Made by a program: the position numbers and the translations under genes. Shown in pieces: positions 1 to 9,671 of a stretch of 64,000 bases of DNA; position 1 is the stretch's first letter; each line of letters opens with the position of its first letter. Origin of the DNA: Madurella fahalii (lineage: Eukaryota; Ascomycota; Sordariomycetes; Sordariales); the NCBI GenBank assembly GCA_029876055.1, contig CM056880.1, positions 1,674,001-1,738,000 of the forward strand, given 5' to 3'. A model generated the notes under the pieces. It had not been told where the DNA came from, did no database searches, and saw only the letters and a program-made list of their open reading frames with translations.

Positions 1-2133
1 TGCTGTCATAGTCCTTCCGAAGGCCGGGAAGAAGCTATCTGACTACCGTACCCCAGGAGGCTACAGGCCAATTTCCCTACTACCTACTGTTGGGAAAGTG
101 ATCGAGGCAGTGGTTATAAAGAGGGTTACCGAGGTAGCTGAAGCTTATAGCCTACTACCCGACGAACAAATGGGAAACCGAGAAAGCAGGTCAACGGAAT
201 TAGCAATCCGGCTAGTTATGGCCCAGGTACGCGAGGCCTGGAGGCAATAAGCTGCAGCCTCCCTACTGTAGTTGGATCTTACGGGAGCGTTTGATAGGGT
301 CAACTATACCCGGCTTCTAACTACACTTCGGGATCAAGGCTTCCCCCAGTGGCTAGTCTACTAGGTAAGAGCCTGGCTCACTAGCCGTAAAGCTACCCTC
401 TTCTTCGATGGCCAATAGGCCCAACAGTCCGATATTAGGGCAGGGGTCCCATAGGGTTCACCCCTATCCCCTATCCTCTTTATCCTCTATATAGCTTTGC
501 TGTATAAGATACTGAAGGAGAAATACCCTGAAATCGGACTAGTGGGCTTTGCAGACGATATAAATCTCTTAGCTTTTGGGAAGAGCCCGAAGGTCAACTG
601 CTGGCAACTAGAAAGAGCTTGGGCTACTTGTGTACAGTGGGCGAAGGCCTATGGTATGGACTTTAACCCGGTAAAGAGCGAACTGATCCACTTCAACAAA
701 GGCCGATCCCACTAGGCCGATCCTCTCCAACTGATTTACCCGGCTGAGCAAGGCTATACCATGATCTACCCTGTGCCCAACACAAGATTTCTAGGGGTGT
801 GGCTTGATTGGAGGCTCAACTGGAGGGCTTACGAGTCAAAAGTAGTGGAAAAGTTAAACACCTAGGATTTTGCTCTATCACGAATAGCAGTAAAGACCTG
901 GGGGCCAGGCTTGATCAGAGCTAGGGAGGTATATACTAAGTGTATCCGGAGCGCTATAGCCTTTGGAGCTACCAACTACCACCAGCCTACAACAGTCGAC
1001 GGCCGGCCCCAGGGTATAGCAGCGAGGATGATCAAAGCCCAGTTAAGAAGCCTCAGAATAGTAGCCGGGGCTTATAAGGCTACCCCTATCCGGAACCTAG
1101 AGACAGAGACTTGGGTGCTACCGCTGGATCTATATCTTAACAAGAGACTCGCCGACTTCGAAACTCGGCTACAGACCCCTACTCTACAAGCTGGGTAGGG
1201 CCGAGAGGCCCCAAGGCGCCTACCAAGCTCCTTGATCCAAGAGGTTTGTAACAGGCTATATAAGAGATTCCAGAGACGAAGGCGAGGCTGTAGAGCTCCG
1301 TTACCACAACAGCCGACAATATCAGAAAGAGCCGCTATTACCATCAGCCAGTAGGTAGGCTAAGCCCAGACCCAGGGTCAGGGCCAGGACCAGAATCAGA
1401 GCCAGGGGTTAGATCAGAGGCTTATGGCCGAAGAGGCATTAGGTAGGGCTTGGGAAGTACGTTGGAAAAAGGAGGTTAGAAATCGGCCTACTAGATTGGC
1501 TGATGAAGACCCTCCTGAGTTACTTTTTACCAATAAGGCTCTTCGAAAGCACCAGGACCTTACTAAAGCCCAGAGCTCCCTACTAGTGCAAGCCCGAACG
1601 GGAGCTATCGGCCTCCGGGACTTCCTTTTTCGGCAGGGAGTTCCAAACCTCCCTACTCCCTACTATGGCTGTGGGGAGGGCCGGGAAACAGTAGAGCACC
1701 TTGTTGTGTGGTGCCCGATACCACCGAAGCCTAGGACTTGGCCAAGGACAGAAATTCGAACTCACCGGGACCTCAGCCTTATGTTACAGGGCCAGAGCTC
1801 CCGGAACCTCAGGCTGTTAAGGAGGGTTTTAGGCTGGCTGATGGATTCGGGCCGTTTGATGGAGTACAGCCTAGCCCGACGGCTAGAATTGGGAGCCGAA
1901 GAGGCTGAGGAAGAGGAGGAGGTAGTGGACGAATCCGAAGCCGAAGACTGAAAGTCTTCAGGGCCTTGTATAAGGCCTTCCTTTCTTTTGCAACTAACTG
2001 GCGTCTATTAGTGTTGTTTCCTATTACTTGTTGATATAGGTTTTTCACCCGGCTATTGTAGCACGGTTTTTCCTATGTATTTAGCAGTAGAAGGTCCGGC
2101 ACACCCTATCTTGGGTAAAGCGGTGTAGGAAGA
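1..2133 (+). mobile_element. Tad-like LINE retrotransposon, 3' part of ORF2, decayed (copy 1)
   Basis: Non-LTR retrotransposon cut by the window start. Reading through stops, positions 1-710 give a reverse transcriptase: a GYRPISLL block near 60, a DLTGAFDRV block near 280, a GSPLSP block near 460 and the catalytic FADD motif near 555. A 3' open stretch (1424-1951) contains a Cys/His cluster (YYGCGEGRETVEHLVVWCP) as in the C-terminal end of fungal LINE ORF2, then an acidic tail. Most stops are TAG or TAA where Gln or Trp is expected, consistent with RIP. The copy ends at 2133 in an AAATAAATAATAAT-type tail, the usual 3' end of a LINE. I see no RNase H domain. Nonfunctional. Confidence 0.85.
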
Positions 2134-3044
2134 AATAAATAATAATCGTTATATAGAATATTCAATATCCTATATATATTCGTAGAGATATATCTAATGA
2201 GATATCCGATATAGGTATATAAGTCGAATCGCTTAAAGCACTTTTCTTTCTTTATTACCTAAGTAGTTATTATATATACCTTATAGTCGAATACTTATAA
2301 ATACCTTAATTATAGCTTCTTTCACCCTCTATTATATATATACAGAATCTTCTATAGTATCTTCTATCCTATCTAGTACCGTAGTATCTAGTTTACTAGG
2401 TATACCGCAGTTACATTAATCTCTCTCTAGAAGGAACTTAGGAACTTTATACCTACTTTCATCGAATATATCTTATTCTAAATCATACTTCCCGAGTATT
2501 CGGCTATACTATTAAAGTCCTATATATATAGAGGTAAAGGCTCAGAGTTAATTAACTTCGAAGTAAAATATACTTTAATTATATAGTTCTTAACAATCTC
2601 GTTATCGAATTCGATAATTGTAACCTTTATCTTAAAGTTCTAATATTGATACTAGGAACTCGAAGGCGTCTATAGTTGTAGGCACCTCCTTATTAATAAA
2701 GTAGTAATCATATATATATCTAAAATACCTATCGATAATAAATATTAGGGTCTTAAATCCCTATTAATCGGGCTCAAAATTATAGAAGTCGAGGGCAAAG
2801 TACTCTCTAAAGAGGATTCTATCTAGATTTCTAGGCTTATAATAGATCTATTACTTTATCTTACTAAATATATAGATATTGTATTCGTAGGTAGTAAATA
2901 TCTTAATCTTAGTTCCTTCTATTATATTAATAAGGCACTTAAATGCTCCTAGACCTAGATAACCTATTTATAGGTACTATATAGTGCCTATAATATATCT
3001 AGGCCACCGCTTAGTCCAGGTACTAAACTTATTATTATTATTCT
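2134..3044 (-). mobile_element. Ty1/copia pol fragment: gag-pre-integrase and integrase core, decayed
   Basis: AT-rich stretch that looks noncoding, but the minus strand read through stops resembles a copia polyprotein. Near 2960 there is a GYLGLGAFKCLINIIEGTKI segment (gag-pre-integrase). Near 2800 is ALDFYNFEPD (first catalytic Asp region), near 2730 a TLIFIIDRYFRYIYDYY segment, near 2610 EFDNEIVK (second Asp and following Glu) and near 2490 AEYSG (third acidic residue), then a WREINVTAVYLVN stretch. A later RFDLYTYIGYLIRYISTNIYRI stretch lies near 2190. No LTR is visible. LINE 3' tails abut both ends. Family assignment rests on reading many mutated codons. Confidence 0.7.
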
Positions 3045-4244
3045 TCCTACACCGCCTTACCCAAGATAGGGTGTACCGGACCCTCTACTGCTAAGTATAT
3101 AGGAAAACCGTGCTGTAAAAGCCGGGTGAAAAACCTATATCAATAAGTAATAGGAAAAATAGTTGCGGTAGACACCAGTTGGTTGCAAAAGAAAGGAAGG
3201 CCTTATACCAGGCCCTGAAGACTTCTAGTCTTCGCCTTCGGATTCGTCTGCCATCTCCGCCTCCTCTTCAGCCTTCTCTGCTTCTAGTTCCAGCCGTCGA
3301 ACTAGATTGTATTCCATCAGACGACCCGAATCCATTAGCCAGCCCAAAACCCCCCTTAACAGCCTGAGGTTCCGGGAGCCCTGGCCTGGTAACACTAGAC
3401 TAAGATCCCAGTGGGTTCGAATTTCTGTTCTTAGCCAGGTTCTAGGCTTCGGCGGTATCGGACACCACACAACGAGGTACTTCACTGTTTCCCGGCCCTC
3501 TCCACAGCTGCTGTAGGGAGTAGAGAGATTCGGAACCCGACGTTGGAAAAGGAAGTCCCTAAGGCCAATAGTTCCTGTCCGGGCTTGTACCAGTAGGGAG
3601 CTCTGGGCTTTGGTAAGGTCCTAATATTTTCGAAGAGTCTTATTGATGAATAGTAATTCAAGGGGACCTTCGTCGGCTAGTCTAGTAGGCCGGCCTCTAA
3701 CCTCTTATTTCCAACGCACTTCCCAAGCTCTACTCAGCACCACCTCCGTTATAGGTCTTGGACTTGACCCCTAGTTCAGGCCTTGAGCTTGGCTCTATCC
3801 TTAGCTTACCTATTTGTCGATAGTAATAGCGGCTTTCTCGGATATTATCGGTTGTTATAGCGATAGTGCTTTACGACCTCGCTTCCGTCTCTGAAACCTC
3901 CTATATAGTTTGTTATAAGCTACTTGGATCAAGGAGCTCGGCGGCTATCTCGAGGCTTCTAGACCTTATCCAGCTTGTAGGAGAGGGGTCTGTAGCCGGG
4001 CTTCAAAGTCTGCTAGTCTCTTATTGAGATATAGATCCAGTAGTGGTACCTAAGTCTCAGTTTCGAGGTTCTGGATAGGGGTAGCTTTATAAGCGCCGAC
4101 TACTATCCTGAGACTCCTTGACTGCGCTTTGACCAGCCTAGTTGCTATACCCTATAGTTGGCTGTCGACTGTTGTAGGCCGGTAATAGTTGGTAGCTCTA
4201 AAGGCTATAGTACTCCGAATGCACTTGGTATAGACCTCTCTTAC
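3045..4244 (-). mobile_element. Tad-like LINE 3' end, decayed (copy 2, inverted)
   Basis: Inverted relative of copy 1. The minus-strand open stretch at 3485-3225 shares the LVVWCPIPPKPRTW and GWLMDSGRLMEY segments with the plus copy at about 1705-1870. Homology continues to about 4225, matching copy 1 from about 925. Both 3' ends carry the same 40-odd bp terminal sequence next to a TTATTATTATT/AATAATAAT tail, here at 3030-3085. The 5' end is truncated at 4244, where it meets a GC-rich 17-bp repeat array. Several TAG stops interrupt it. Confidence 0.8.
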
Positions 4245-4313
4245 CCCCGCCTGCACCTGACACCCTCCTGCACCTGACACCCTCCTGCACCTGACACCCT
4301 CCTGCACCTGACA
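4245..4313 (-). repeat. Truncated LTR-like tip with four 17-bp direct repeats
   Basis: Read on the minus strand, this starts TGTCAGGTGCAGGAGGG and repeats that 17-mer about four times, the last unit ending GCAGGCGGGG. The same tip, with two units, begins the 215-216 bp LTR-like sequences at 6478-6693 and 7858-8072. Here only the tip remains and LINE copy 2 abuts it. Confidence 0.6.
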
Positions 4314-4376
4314 AGGTACTCCCCCTTGCTTGGGTTCCTCCTGGAACCCGTACAGAGCTCTCTTCGACTAGCTAGC

Positions 4377-4900
4377 TGCGTAATAGGTGCTCCTTGACTG
4401 CGCGACCGTAGCTGCAACGAACTGACTGACTCGAAGGCTGAATCGCTGACTGCAGCGAGCTGACTGACTCTCCCTCGAAGGCCGAATCGAACTGACTGAC
4501 TGCCATCCGCAACTGCGTAAAAGGTGCTTTTTGACTGCGTAACTGTAGCTGCAACGAACTGACTGACTCTCGAAGGCTGAATCGCTGACTGCAGCGAGCT
4601 GACTGACTCTCCCTCGAAGGCCGAATCGAACTGACTGACTGCCATCCGCAACTGCGTAAAAGGTGCTTTTTGACTGTGTAACTGTAGCTGCAACGAACTG
4701 ACTGACTCTCGAAGGCTGAATCGCTGACTGCAGCGAGCTGACTGACTCTCCCTCGAAGGCCGAATCGAACTGACTGACTGCCATCCGCAACTGCGTAAAA
4801 GGTGCTTTTGACTGTGTAACTGTAGCTGCAACGAACTGACTGACTCTCGAAGGCTGAATCGAATCGACTGACTGACTCTCTCTCGAAGGCCGAATTGAAT
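4377..4900. repeat. Tandem repeat, 139-bp unit, about 3.5 copies
   Basis: The segment beginning GCTGACTGCAGCGAGCTGAC recurs at 4445, 4584 and 4723, an exact spacing of 139 bp, with few differences between units. Inside each unit an ACTGACTG core and CTCGAAGG(C/T)(C/T)GAAT occur twice, so the unit is itself built from shorter repeats. Long reading frames across it (minus strand, up to 196 codons) are an effect of the repeat and not genes. No similarity to a transposon domain is visible. Confidence 0.9.
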
Positions 4901-4935
4901 GCTCGGGTAGCTAACTGACTACCTCCCTCTCCCTA

Positions 4936-5880
4936 GGGTTCCTCCTGGAACCCGTACTCTGAATTGCTGGCTGGCGAAATCAGTTGCAGGCGGTGTTGTC
5001 TCAGAAGACCAACGCTCTTTTGCAGCGCCCACGCTCCTCCACAGCAGAGCTCCCAGTTGCCCTCGCTGCCCCTCCCGTGCCGCAGACTGGCTGGGTATTG
5101 CTACCCCCTTATCTCGCACCTCCCGAGCTGCCTGACGGCGGTAAGCGCTAGACTCACGTTTACCCAATGGGCTCGTTGACCGATTACTCCTTTATAACGC
5201 CTTCCGAGCGCTGCGCCTGGTAAGCGCTAGAGCTACCCTAACGGCCCGGCAGAGGTTCCTTCTAGGCAAGTACTTACGCCTTCCTAGCTCCCGCGTACAG
5301 GCCCACCGAACAGAGATACTGCTTAAGAGTAGGCCTACTTACACGTTGTCGTACAAGACCAACGCTCTTTTGCAGCGCCCACGCTCCTCTATAGCAGAGC
5401 TCCCGGTTGCCCTCGCTGCCCCCTATCTCGTATCCCCCAAGTTGCCTGACGGCGGTAAGTACTGGGCTTACACTTACCCAATAGGCTCGTTGACTGATTG
5501 CTCCTTTATAACGCCTTCCGAGCGCTGCACCTGGCAAGCGCCAGAGCTACCTCAACGGCCCGGCAAAGGTCCCTTCCAGGCGAGCGCTTGCGCCTCCCTG
5601 GCTCCCGCGTACAGGCCTACCGAACAGAGATACTGCTTAAGAGCAGGCCTACTTACGCGTTGTCTCTCAGGACCCAAACGCTCTTTTGTAGCGCCCACGC
5701 TCCTCTACAGCAGAGCTCCCGGTTGCCCTCGCTGCCCCCTATCTCGTTCCTCCAGGGTTGCTTGACGGCGGTAAGCGCTAGGCTCACGCTTACCCAATAG
5801 GCTCGTTGACCGATTGCTCCTTTTAACGCCTTTTAAGCGCTACGCCTAAGCGTTAGAGTAACCCCAACGGCCCAGCAGAT
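4936..5880. repeat. Tandem repeat, about 316-350 bp unit, about 2.7 copies
   Basis: The block AACGCTCTTTTGCAGCGCCC and following sequence recur at 5011, 5361 and 5677 (spacings 350 and 316 bp). Each unit also contains CTGACGGCGGTAAG and GGGCTCGTTGACCGATT-like segments in the same order. Copies differ mainly by C/T and A/G transitions. The unit is GC-rich, unlike the decayed transposons around it. I do not recognise its family. Confidence 0.85.
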
Positions 5881-5883
5881 CTT

Positions 5884-6090
5884 GCCTAATAGAGGGTCTC
5901 CCTCTATAGGACTTCTTGCAGCTCTCAAGGATTTCTCGCAGCTCTCAAGCAGCGAACTCAATCCTGCCTAGCAGAGGGGCTCCCTCCTGCACAGGACTTC
6001 TTGCGGCTCTCAAGCAGCAAAACCAATTGCCTAGTAGAGGGGCTCCCTCCTACACAGGACTTCTCGCGGCTCTTAAGCAGCGATAACGTA
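5884..6090. repeat. Short tandem repeat, three imperfect copies of 63-82 bp
   Basis: Copies start with GCCTA(A/G)(C/T)AGAGGG at 5884, 5966 and 6029 and share CTCCCTC...AGGACTTCT(T/C)GC(A/G)GCTCT(C/T)AAG. The first copy has an extra internal duplication of the CTCGCAGCTCTCAAG segment. No coding potential. Confidence 0.75.
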
Positions 6091-6477
6091 GCTCCTAGAC
6101 GTAAGCTAATCATAGGCAGTATACTGCCCTATTGCAAGCACTTGGACAATTGAAATAGAAAGTAGTCAGGCCTGACTAAATAGTACGTTACTCGACGATT
6201 GAAGGAACTGCTTCTTACATTACGTCATCTTTCTTCTCTTACATTTTTGCGTAGTCCTAGCGCGTGCGGGGTAGCTGCGTAGCTTGGTAACTGAACTTTG
6301 CAAATAACGTTATCTTGACACTCAGTAGGCTAGCCGAATCTTCGAAGTGGTTTGACTTCCTCGCTCGTATATAGCGTCTGCGATAGCTTCTGAGCTAGGG
6401 AGTCACTGTTCGTAAGCTACGCGCTCCTTCGGCGAATCGCCTAACGGTCCCCCGCCCTAAGAGTAGAGAGTTCAACG
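6091..6477. other. Unassigned spacer in repeat island
   Basis: Between the short tandem repeats and the first LTR-like sequence. I find no open frame, recognisable transposon domain or repeat here. Confidence 0.5.
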
Positions 6478-6693
6478 TGTCAGATCGAAAATTGGGGATT
6501 GCTGTAAGAAAAGGAGAGTGAAAGGATGATTCGCATTGAAGGAGCGGCGTCTGCGCAGCTATCGCTTCTAAGGAGGTGGTAGGTGACAGTGTTGAACTCT
6601 GAACGTTCCAAAACTTCCGGCGAAGCCGGTAATTTATAGGCTCCTGACCCTGGCAGTGCCCCGCCTGCACCTGACACCCTCCTGCACCTGACA
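6478..6693 (-). repeat. LTR-like sequence (216 bp), probable solo LTR
   Basis: On the minus strand it begins TGTCAGGTGCAGG and ends CGATCTGACA, so it has TG...CA ends within a short TGTCAG/CTGACA inverted repeat. A CCTATAAATT TATA-like box lies about 60 bp in. It is nearly identical to 7858-8072 in the opposite orientation. No target duplication is visible (CAACG against CGGTG), and no primer site or internal region is attached. A MITE with the same ends is an alternative. It interrupts the copia RT fragment on its right. Confidence 0.65.
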
Positions 6694-6698
6694 CGGTG

Positions 6699-6985
6699 CC
6701 TCTTGTCGTAGGCAATATTTCTATTATATAAAAGGAGTTCGTTATAGCTTAAAGGCATTACTATAAGCTATGCTAATCGTATTAAATTAGCGATCTTATT
6801 AATATATATAGATTGGGATAGCTAGATCAGGTACTTCTTATAATCCTTTAAGACTTCGATTTCTAAGAACTACTATAGTAGATTTCTTTCTATTAATTTA
6901 TATCGTATATTAATCCTAGCGACAGTATTAAAAGCAGCTTTTCTTAGGTACTCGGGAAATATTAGAATAATATTATCTATATATA
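6699..6985 (-). mobile_element. Ty1/copia reverse transcriptase fragment, decayed
   Basis: The minus strand gives VYIDNIILIFPEYL near 6960 (a degraded YVDD box), FLEIEVLKDYKKYLI near 6860, then LSQSIYINKIANLIRLA and SYNELLLYN toward 6730. This is the order of the copia RT thumb/connection region. Stops and Asp-to-Asn in the catalytic pair make it inactive. It stops where the LTR-like sequence begins. Confidence 0.75.
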
Positions 6986-7857
6986 CGAAGATTTAAAAGG
7001 CTTCGGCGAAAAGACCTTCAGGGGGTAACAGAGCTGGAATTCGGCCAGGACCTAGGTCTGAAATCAATCGACAAAGTTAAATTCTAGTACCCAAAGGACC
7101 AGAGCCTCACTTGGGTAACGGTTCTAGTTACCCTTACCAACCAACAGGAAGCTAAAGCAGCTTACGACTCAAGGGTAATTTTCAGAGCACAGGTCTTCAA
7201 CTGCGAGCCCTACTGGGCTCCTCCACGGCCGACCCAGTGCTTCAAGTGCTGGAAATGGGGCTATACAAGCCGGTACTGCAGGAAGGAGTCTCTGTGCCCA
7301 AGATGCGGAATAGGGGCCTACGACCCTGGTGGCAGAGAGGGCTAAGCTGAGTGCCCTACCTATACCAACTATAGACTGTTCTGCCGGTGCCCAGCCTGTG
7401 GGGAACGGCATCCGGCTTGGGATAAGGAGTGCCCTGAAAGGGTAAAAGCGAAGACAATGGCAAAGGAGGCCTACCTACACCGCCCTCGAACCTTCGAATC
7501 AGCTGCCCTTCCGGCTACCGGAACCCTCCTCTTCAACTTCGCCGCTGAAGATAACCACTATCAAAGTGGTGGTCCGGTCCGGAAGCGGAGAAGATCTACC
7601 TATATCCAACAGGCCTCCCAGGACCCAAAGCAGGGCCGGCTCCCTTTCCTAGCAGTCCCTAACTGGCCCACCTAACCTAACTCCCAACTAAGCCCCCAAT
7701 CTAGCTCCCAGCCCGACCTCTAGCCCAGCTCCCAACCTACCGAAGCCTAAGAGCAAGAAACCACTAACGAGCTCATACCCCAATGGGATTTATGATACTA
7801 CTGTGGAATACCGGAGGAAATAAACTAGCCTTAGAGATGCTGCTGGAAGAAGCTAAA
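6986..7857 (+). mobile_element. LINE ORF1 (gag-like, zinc knuckles) and start of ORF2
   Basis: The plus strand reads PTQCFKCWKWGYTSRYCRK, then a second Cys-rich segment (CPRCG...) and CPACGERHPAWDKECPERV between about 7230 and 7440. These are the tandem CCHC/CCCC zinc knuckles of ORF1 in Tad-type LINEs. An open frame runs on to 7675. Near 7790-7850 a new frame gives LLWNTGGNKLALEMLLEEA, which resembles the N-terminus of a LINE ORF2 endonuclease. It is cut at 7858 by the plus-strand LTR-like sequence. A few stops interrupt it. Confidence 0.75.
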
Positions 7858-8072
7858 TGTCAGGTGCAGGAGAGTGTCAGGTGCAGGCGGGGCACTGCCA
7901 GGGTCAGGGGCCTATAAATTACCGGCTTCGCCGGAAGTTTTGGAACGTTCAGAGTTCAACACTGTCACCTACCACCTCCTTAGAAGCGATAGCTGCGCAG
8001 ACGCCGCTCCTTCAATGCGAATCATCCTTTCACTCTCCTTTTCTCACAGCAATCCCAATTTTCGATCTGACA
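7858..8072 (+). repeat. LTR-like sequence (215 bp), inverted partner of 6478-6693
   Basis: Starts TGTCAGGTGCAGGAGAG (the 17-mer twice) and ends TCGATCTGACA. It differs from the inverted copy by a handful of bases. TATA-like CCTATAAATT lies near 7910. The flanks CTAAA and GTTAA do not match, so no target duplication. It separates LINE ORF2 (left) from a copia RNase H end (right), so it marks either an insertion or an ectopic recombination junction. Confidence 0.65.
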
Positions 8073-8378
8073 GTTAAGTATATAAAGAGCGCTGAGATAA
8101 TTGTAGACGGCCTTATAAAGGTACTGAGTAGGAGGAAATACGATTACTTTGTGGCCTAGATGAGCCTCGTAGATGTAGAAGATAGACTGGCAGAGTATAA
8201 GGAAGTAGAGGATCAGTAGTAGGAGCGCCTAGATGTAGTGGAAATAGTGGTAAAGGACTACGATAGAGATATCTTGATGGATTACGATTGACCTGACGGT
8301 CTACGATGGATTTGAGCGATTTGAGTGTTTCTGGGCGATTTGAGCCAGTTTCGCCCTGCGGACTCAACTAGGGAGGTG
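8073..8378 (+). mobile_element. Ty1/copia RNase H C-terminus and polypurine region
   Basis: The frame gives SAEIIVDGLIKVLSRRKYDY, then SLVDVEDRLAEYK after a stop. This is the end of copia RNase H, just before the 3' LTR. A purine run CTAGGGAGGTG at about 8368-8378 is a plausible polypurine tract. The rest of this element is missing on the left. Confidence 0.7.
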
Positions 8379-8550
8379 TGTTGGAAATGAGGACTGTCGT
8401 CGTAAACAAGCGACCTACTTTGTATAGCAGGGAGTACCTGCCGGCAGGTGTCAAATTATATAACAGATGTACCTAGGGGCTATCTTCCTGAGCTCCCTGC
8501 TTCCTGAGCAATATCTGCAGTGTAACCATACAACAATATATACAATAACA
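8379..8550 (+). repeat. Copia 3' LTR (172 bp)
   Basis: Starts TGTTGGAAATGAGGACTG, ends TATACAATAACA, has a TTATATAAC TATA-like box near 8457, and follows a purine tract and copia RNase H end. No second copy lies in the window, so the boundaries rest on TG...CA ends and context. Confidence 0.65.
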
Positions 8551-8697
8551 GGGGGACTGCCCAGCCCATTGATGAAGACCTTCTAGATGTGTGTGGATCT
8601 GTGCCCAACGAGCCTAATTGATCAAGTGGGTGCTACAGACTATAGTTTCAACAGCTTCAAGCTCTCACTCACGCCAGTTCTGAGCACTTAAGATAAA
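8551..8697. other. Spacer between copia LTR and gypsy insertion
   Basis: About 150 bp of host or older repeat sequence. Nothing recognised. Confidence 0.4.
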
Positions 8698-8702
8698 GGG
8701 TG

Positions 8703-8953
8703 TGTAAAGGGGTTGTTCTGGGAACACGTTGAGGGAGATGGACCACGATATCTTGATACCGAAAAGACCTGGACCAGCGGGCGATATCTTGGTGAACAGC
8801 CTCCTATCAATTACACAGAGACTGATCCTTGCGGATCAGAAGTGCCCCGCATGAGAGAGTTCCCTCACGGGGTTCTTATCTATCCTGTATCGTGACATCA
8901 TCTAGTATCATTCGGCGGGTCCTCCTGACCTTCGTCTGGAGACTCTCGTTACA
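8703..8953 (-). repeat. Gypsy 3' LTR (251 bp)
   Basis: Begins TGTAAAGGGG and ends TCTCGTTACA on the plus strand; 97.6% identical to 15834-16084. On the minus strand the AGAGGGGAGGA purine tract at about 8959-8970 lies immediately upstream, identifying this as the 3' LTR. Confidence 0.95.
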
Positions 8954-8970
8954 AATTATCCTCCCCTCTA

Positions 8971-9434
8971 TAGAACCTGTCTTCAGGTTCCTTACTGCTG
9001 AGGATCGTCTGAACTTAGGGGGTAAGACTTGGGATGACATCGGGTGGATATCAGGTGTACGTCGAGTGCTGTTCGTAGCCGCGCAAATGGATAAATGTCG
9101 AACCGGTAGACCTCACAGTCCATCCGCTCCAACGAGCTGTATAGTAGGAAAGGAGAAACGATGGTTTGGAGTGAGGAGTGAGTCGTCTTATAGTCGGGAG
9201 GTTTTCGGGAAAAGTTTAGCCGGTTATCGGGCCGTAGTAGGGTTCGCGGCTCCGAGGTCCCACTTTCCCGGTTCGGGCCTGAGATCCGAATCACGGCCGA
9301 ATCGTCCGGATTTCCATCCGAACTCACGCATTGTCCTCGCAACTTCAAAACGCGTGAAGATTGTACAACTGCTCAATCACAAGGCTTGTACACAGTTGCA
9401 AATTTGCAGACGTACATTAGCCGTTTCTCCTCGG
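8971..9434. other. Noncoding part of the gypsy element upstream of the antisense gene
   Basis: Between the polypurine tract and the TATA box. GC content rises toward the antisense gene. I see no coding signal on either strand. Confidence 0.4.
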
Positions 9435-9435
9435 G

Positions 9436-9565
9436 TATAAATACCCCTCTCCTCTCCCACCTTTTCCAAAACTTTTCTTCTTCAGGCTCTCTTCCACACG
9501 TTATTTCGCTCGCTTTTCGCTCTGCTCCTGCACATAGCTCGCTGCCCGTCCTCGCCTCTCTCTCC

Positions 9566-9596
<31 letters not shown>

Positions 9597-9671
9597 TCTC
9601 GTCATCGCTTCGGCCACTTTTCCGTCACGATAGACGCTTTCGCCGCCTCCGCCGCCGAGGTCACGCCGTAC
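9436..9671 (+). promoter_or_regulatory. Probable promoter of the antisense gene (TATA and CT-rich tract)
   Basis: GGTATAAATACC at about 9435-9446 is a strong TATA box. A long pyrimidine run of CT repeats at about 9555-9600 precedes the first ATG at 9672, typical of fungal 5' leaders. The region belongs to the element and not to its LTR, so the gene appears to have its own promoter. Confidence 0.55.

Noticed and set aside
4241..4831. Minus-strand open frame of 196 codons
   Set aside because: Produced by the 139-bp tandem repeat, with a repetitive Ser/Gln peptide in more than one frame; not a gene.
5346..5800. Overlapping plus-strand open frames of 100-139 codons
   Set aside because: Fall within the 316-350 bp repeat and are open by composition only.
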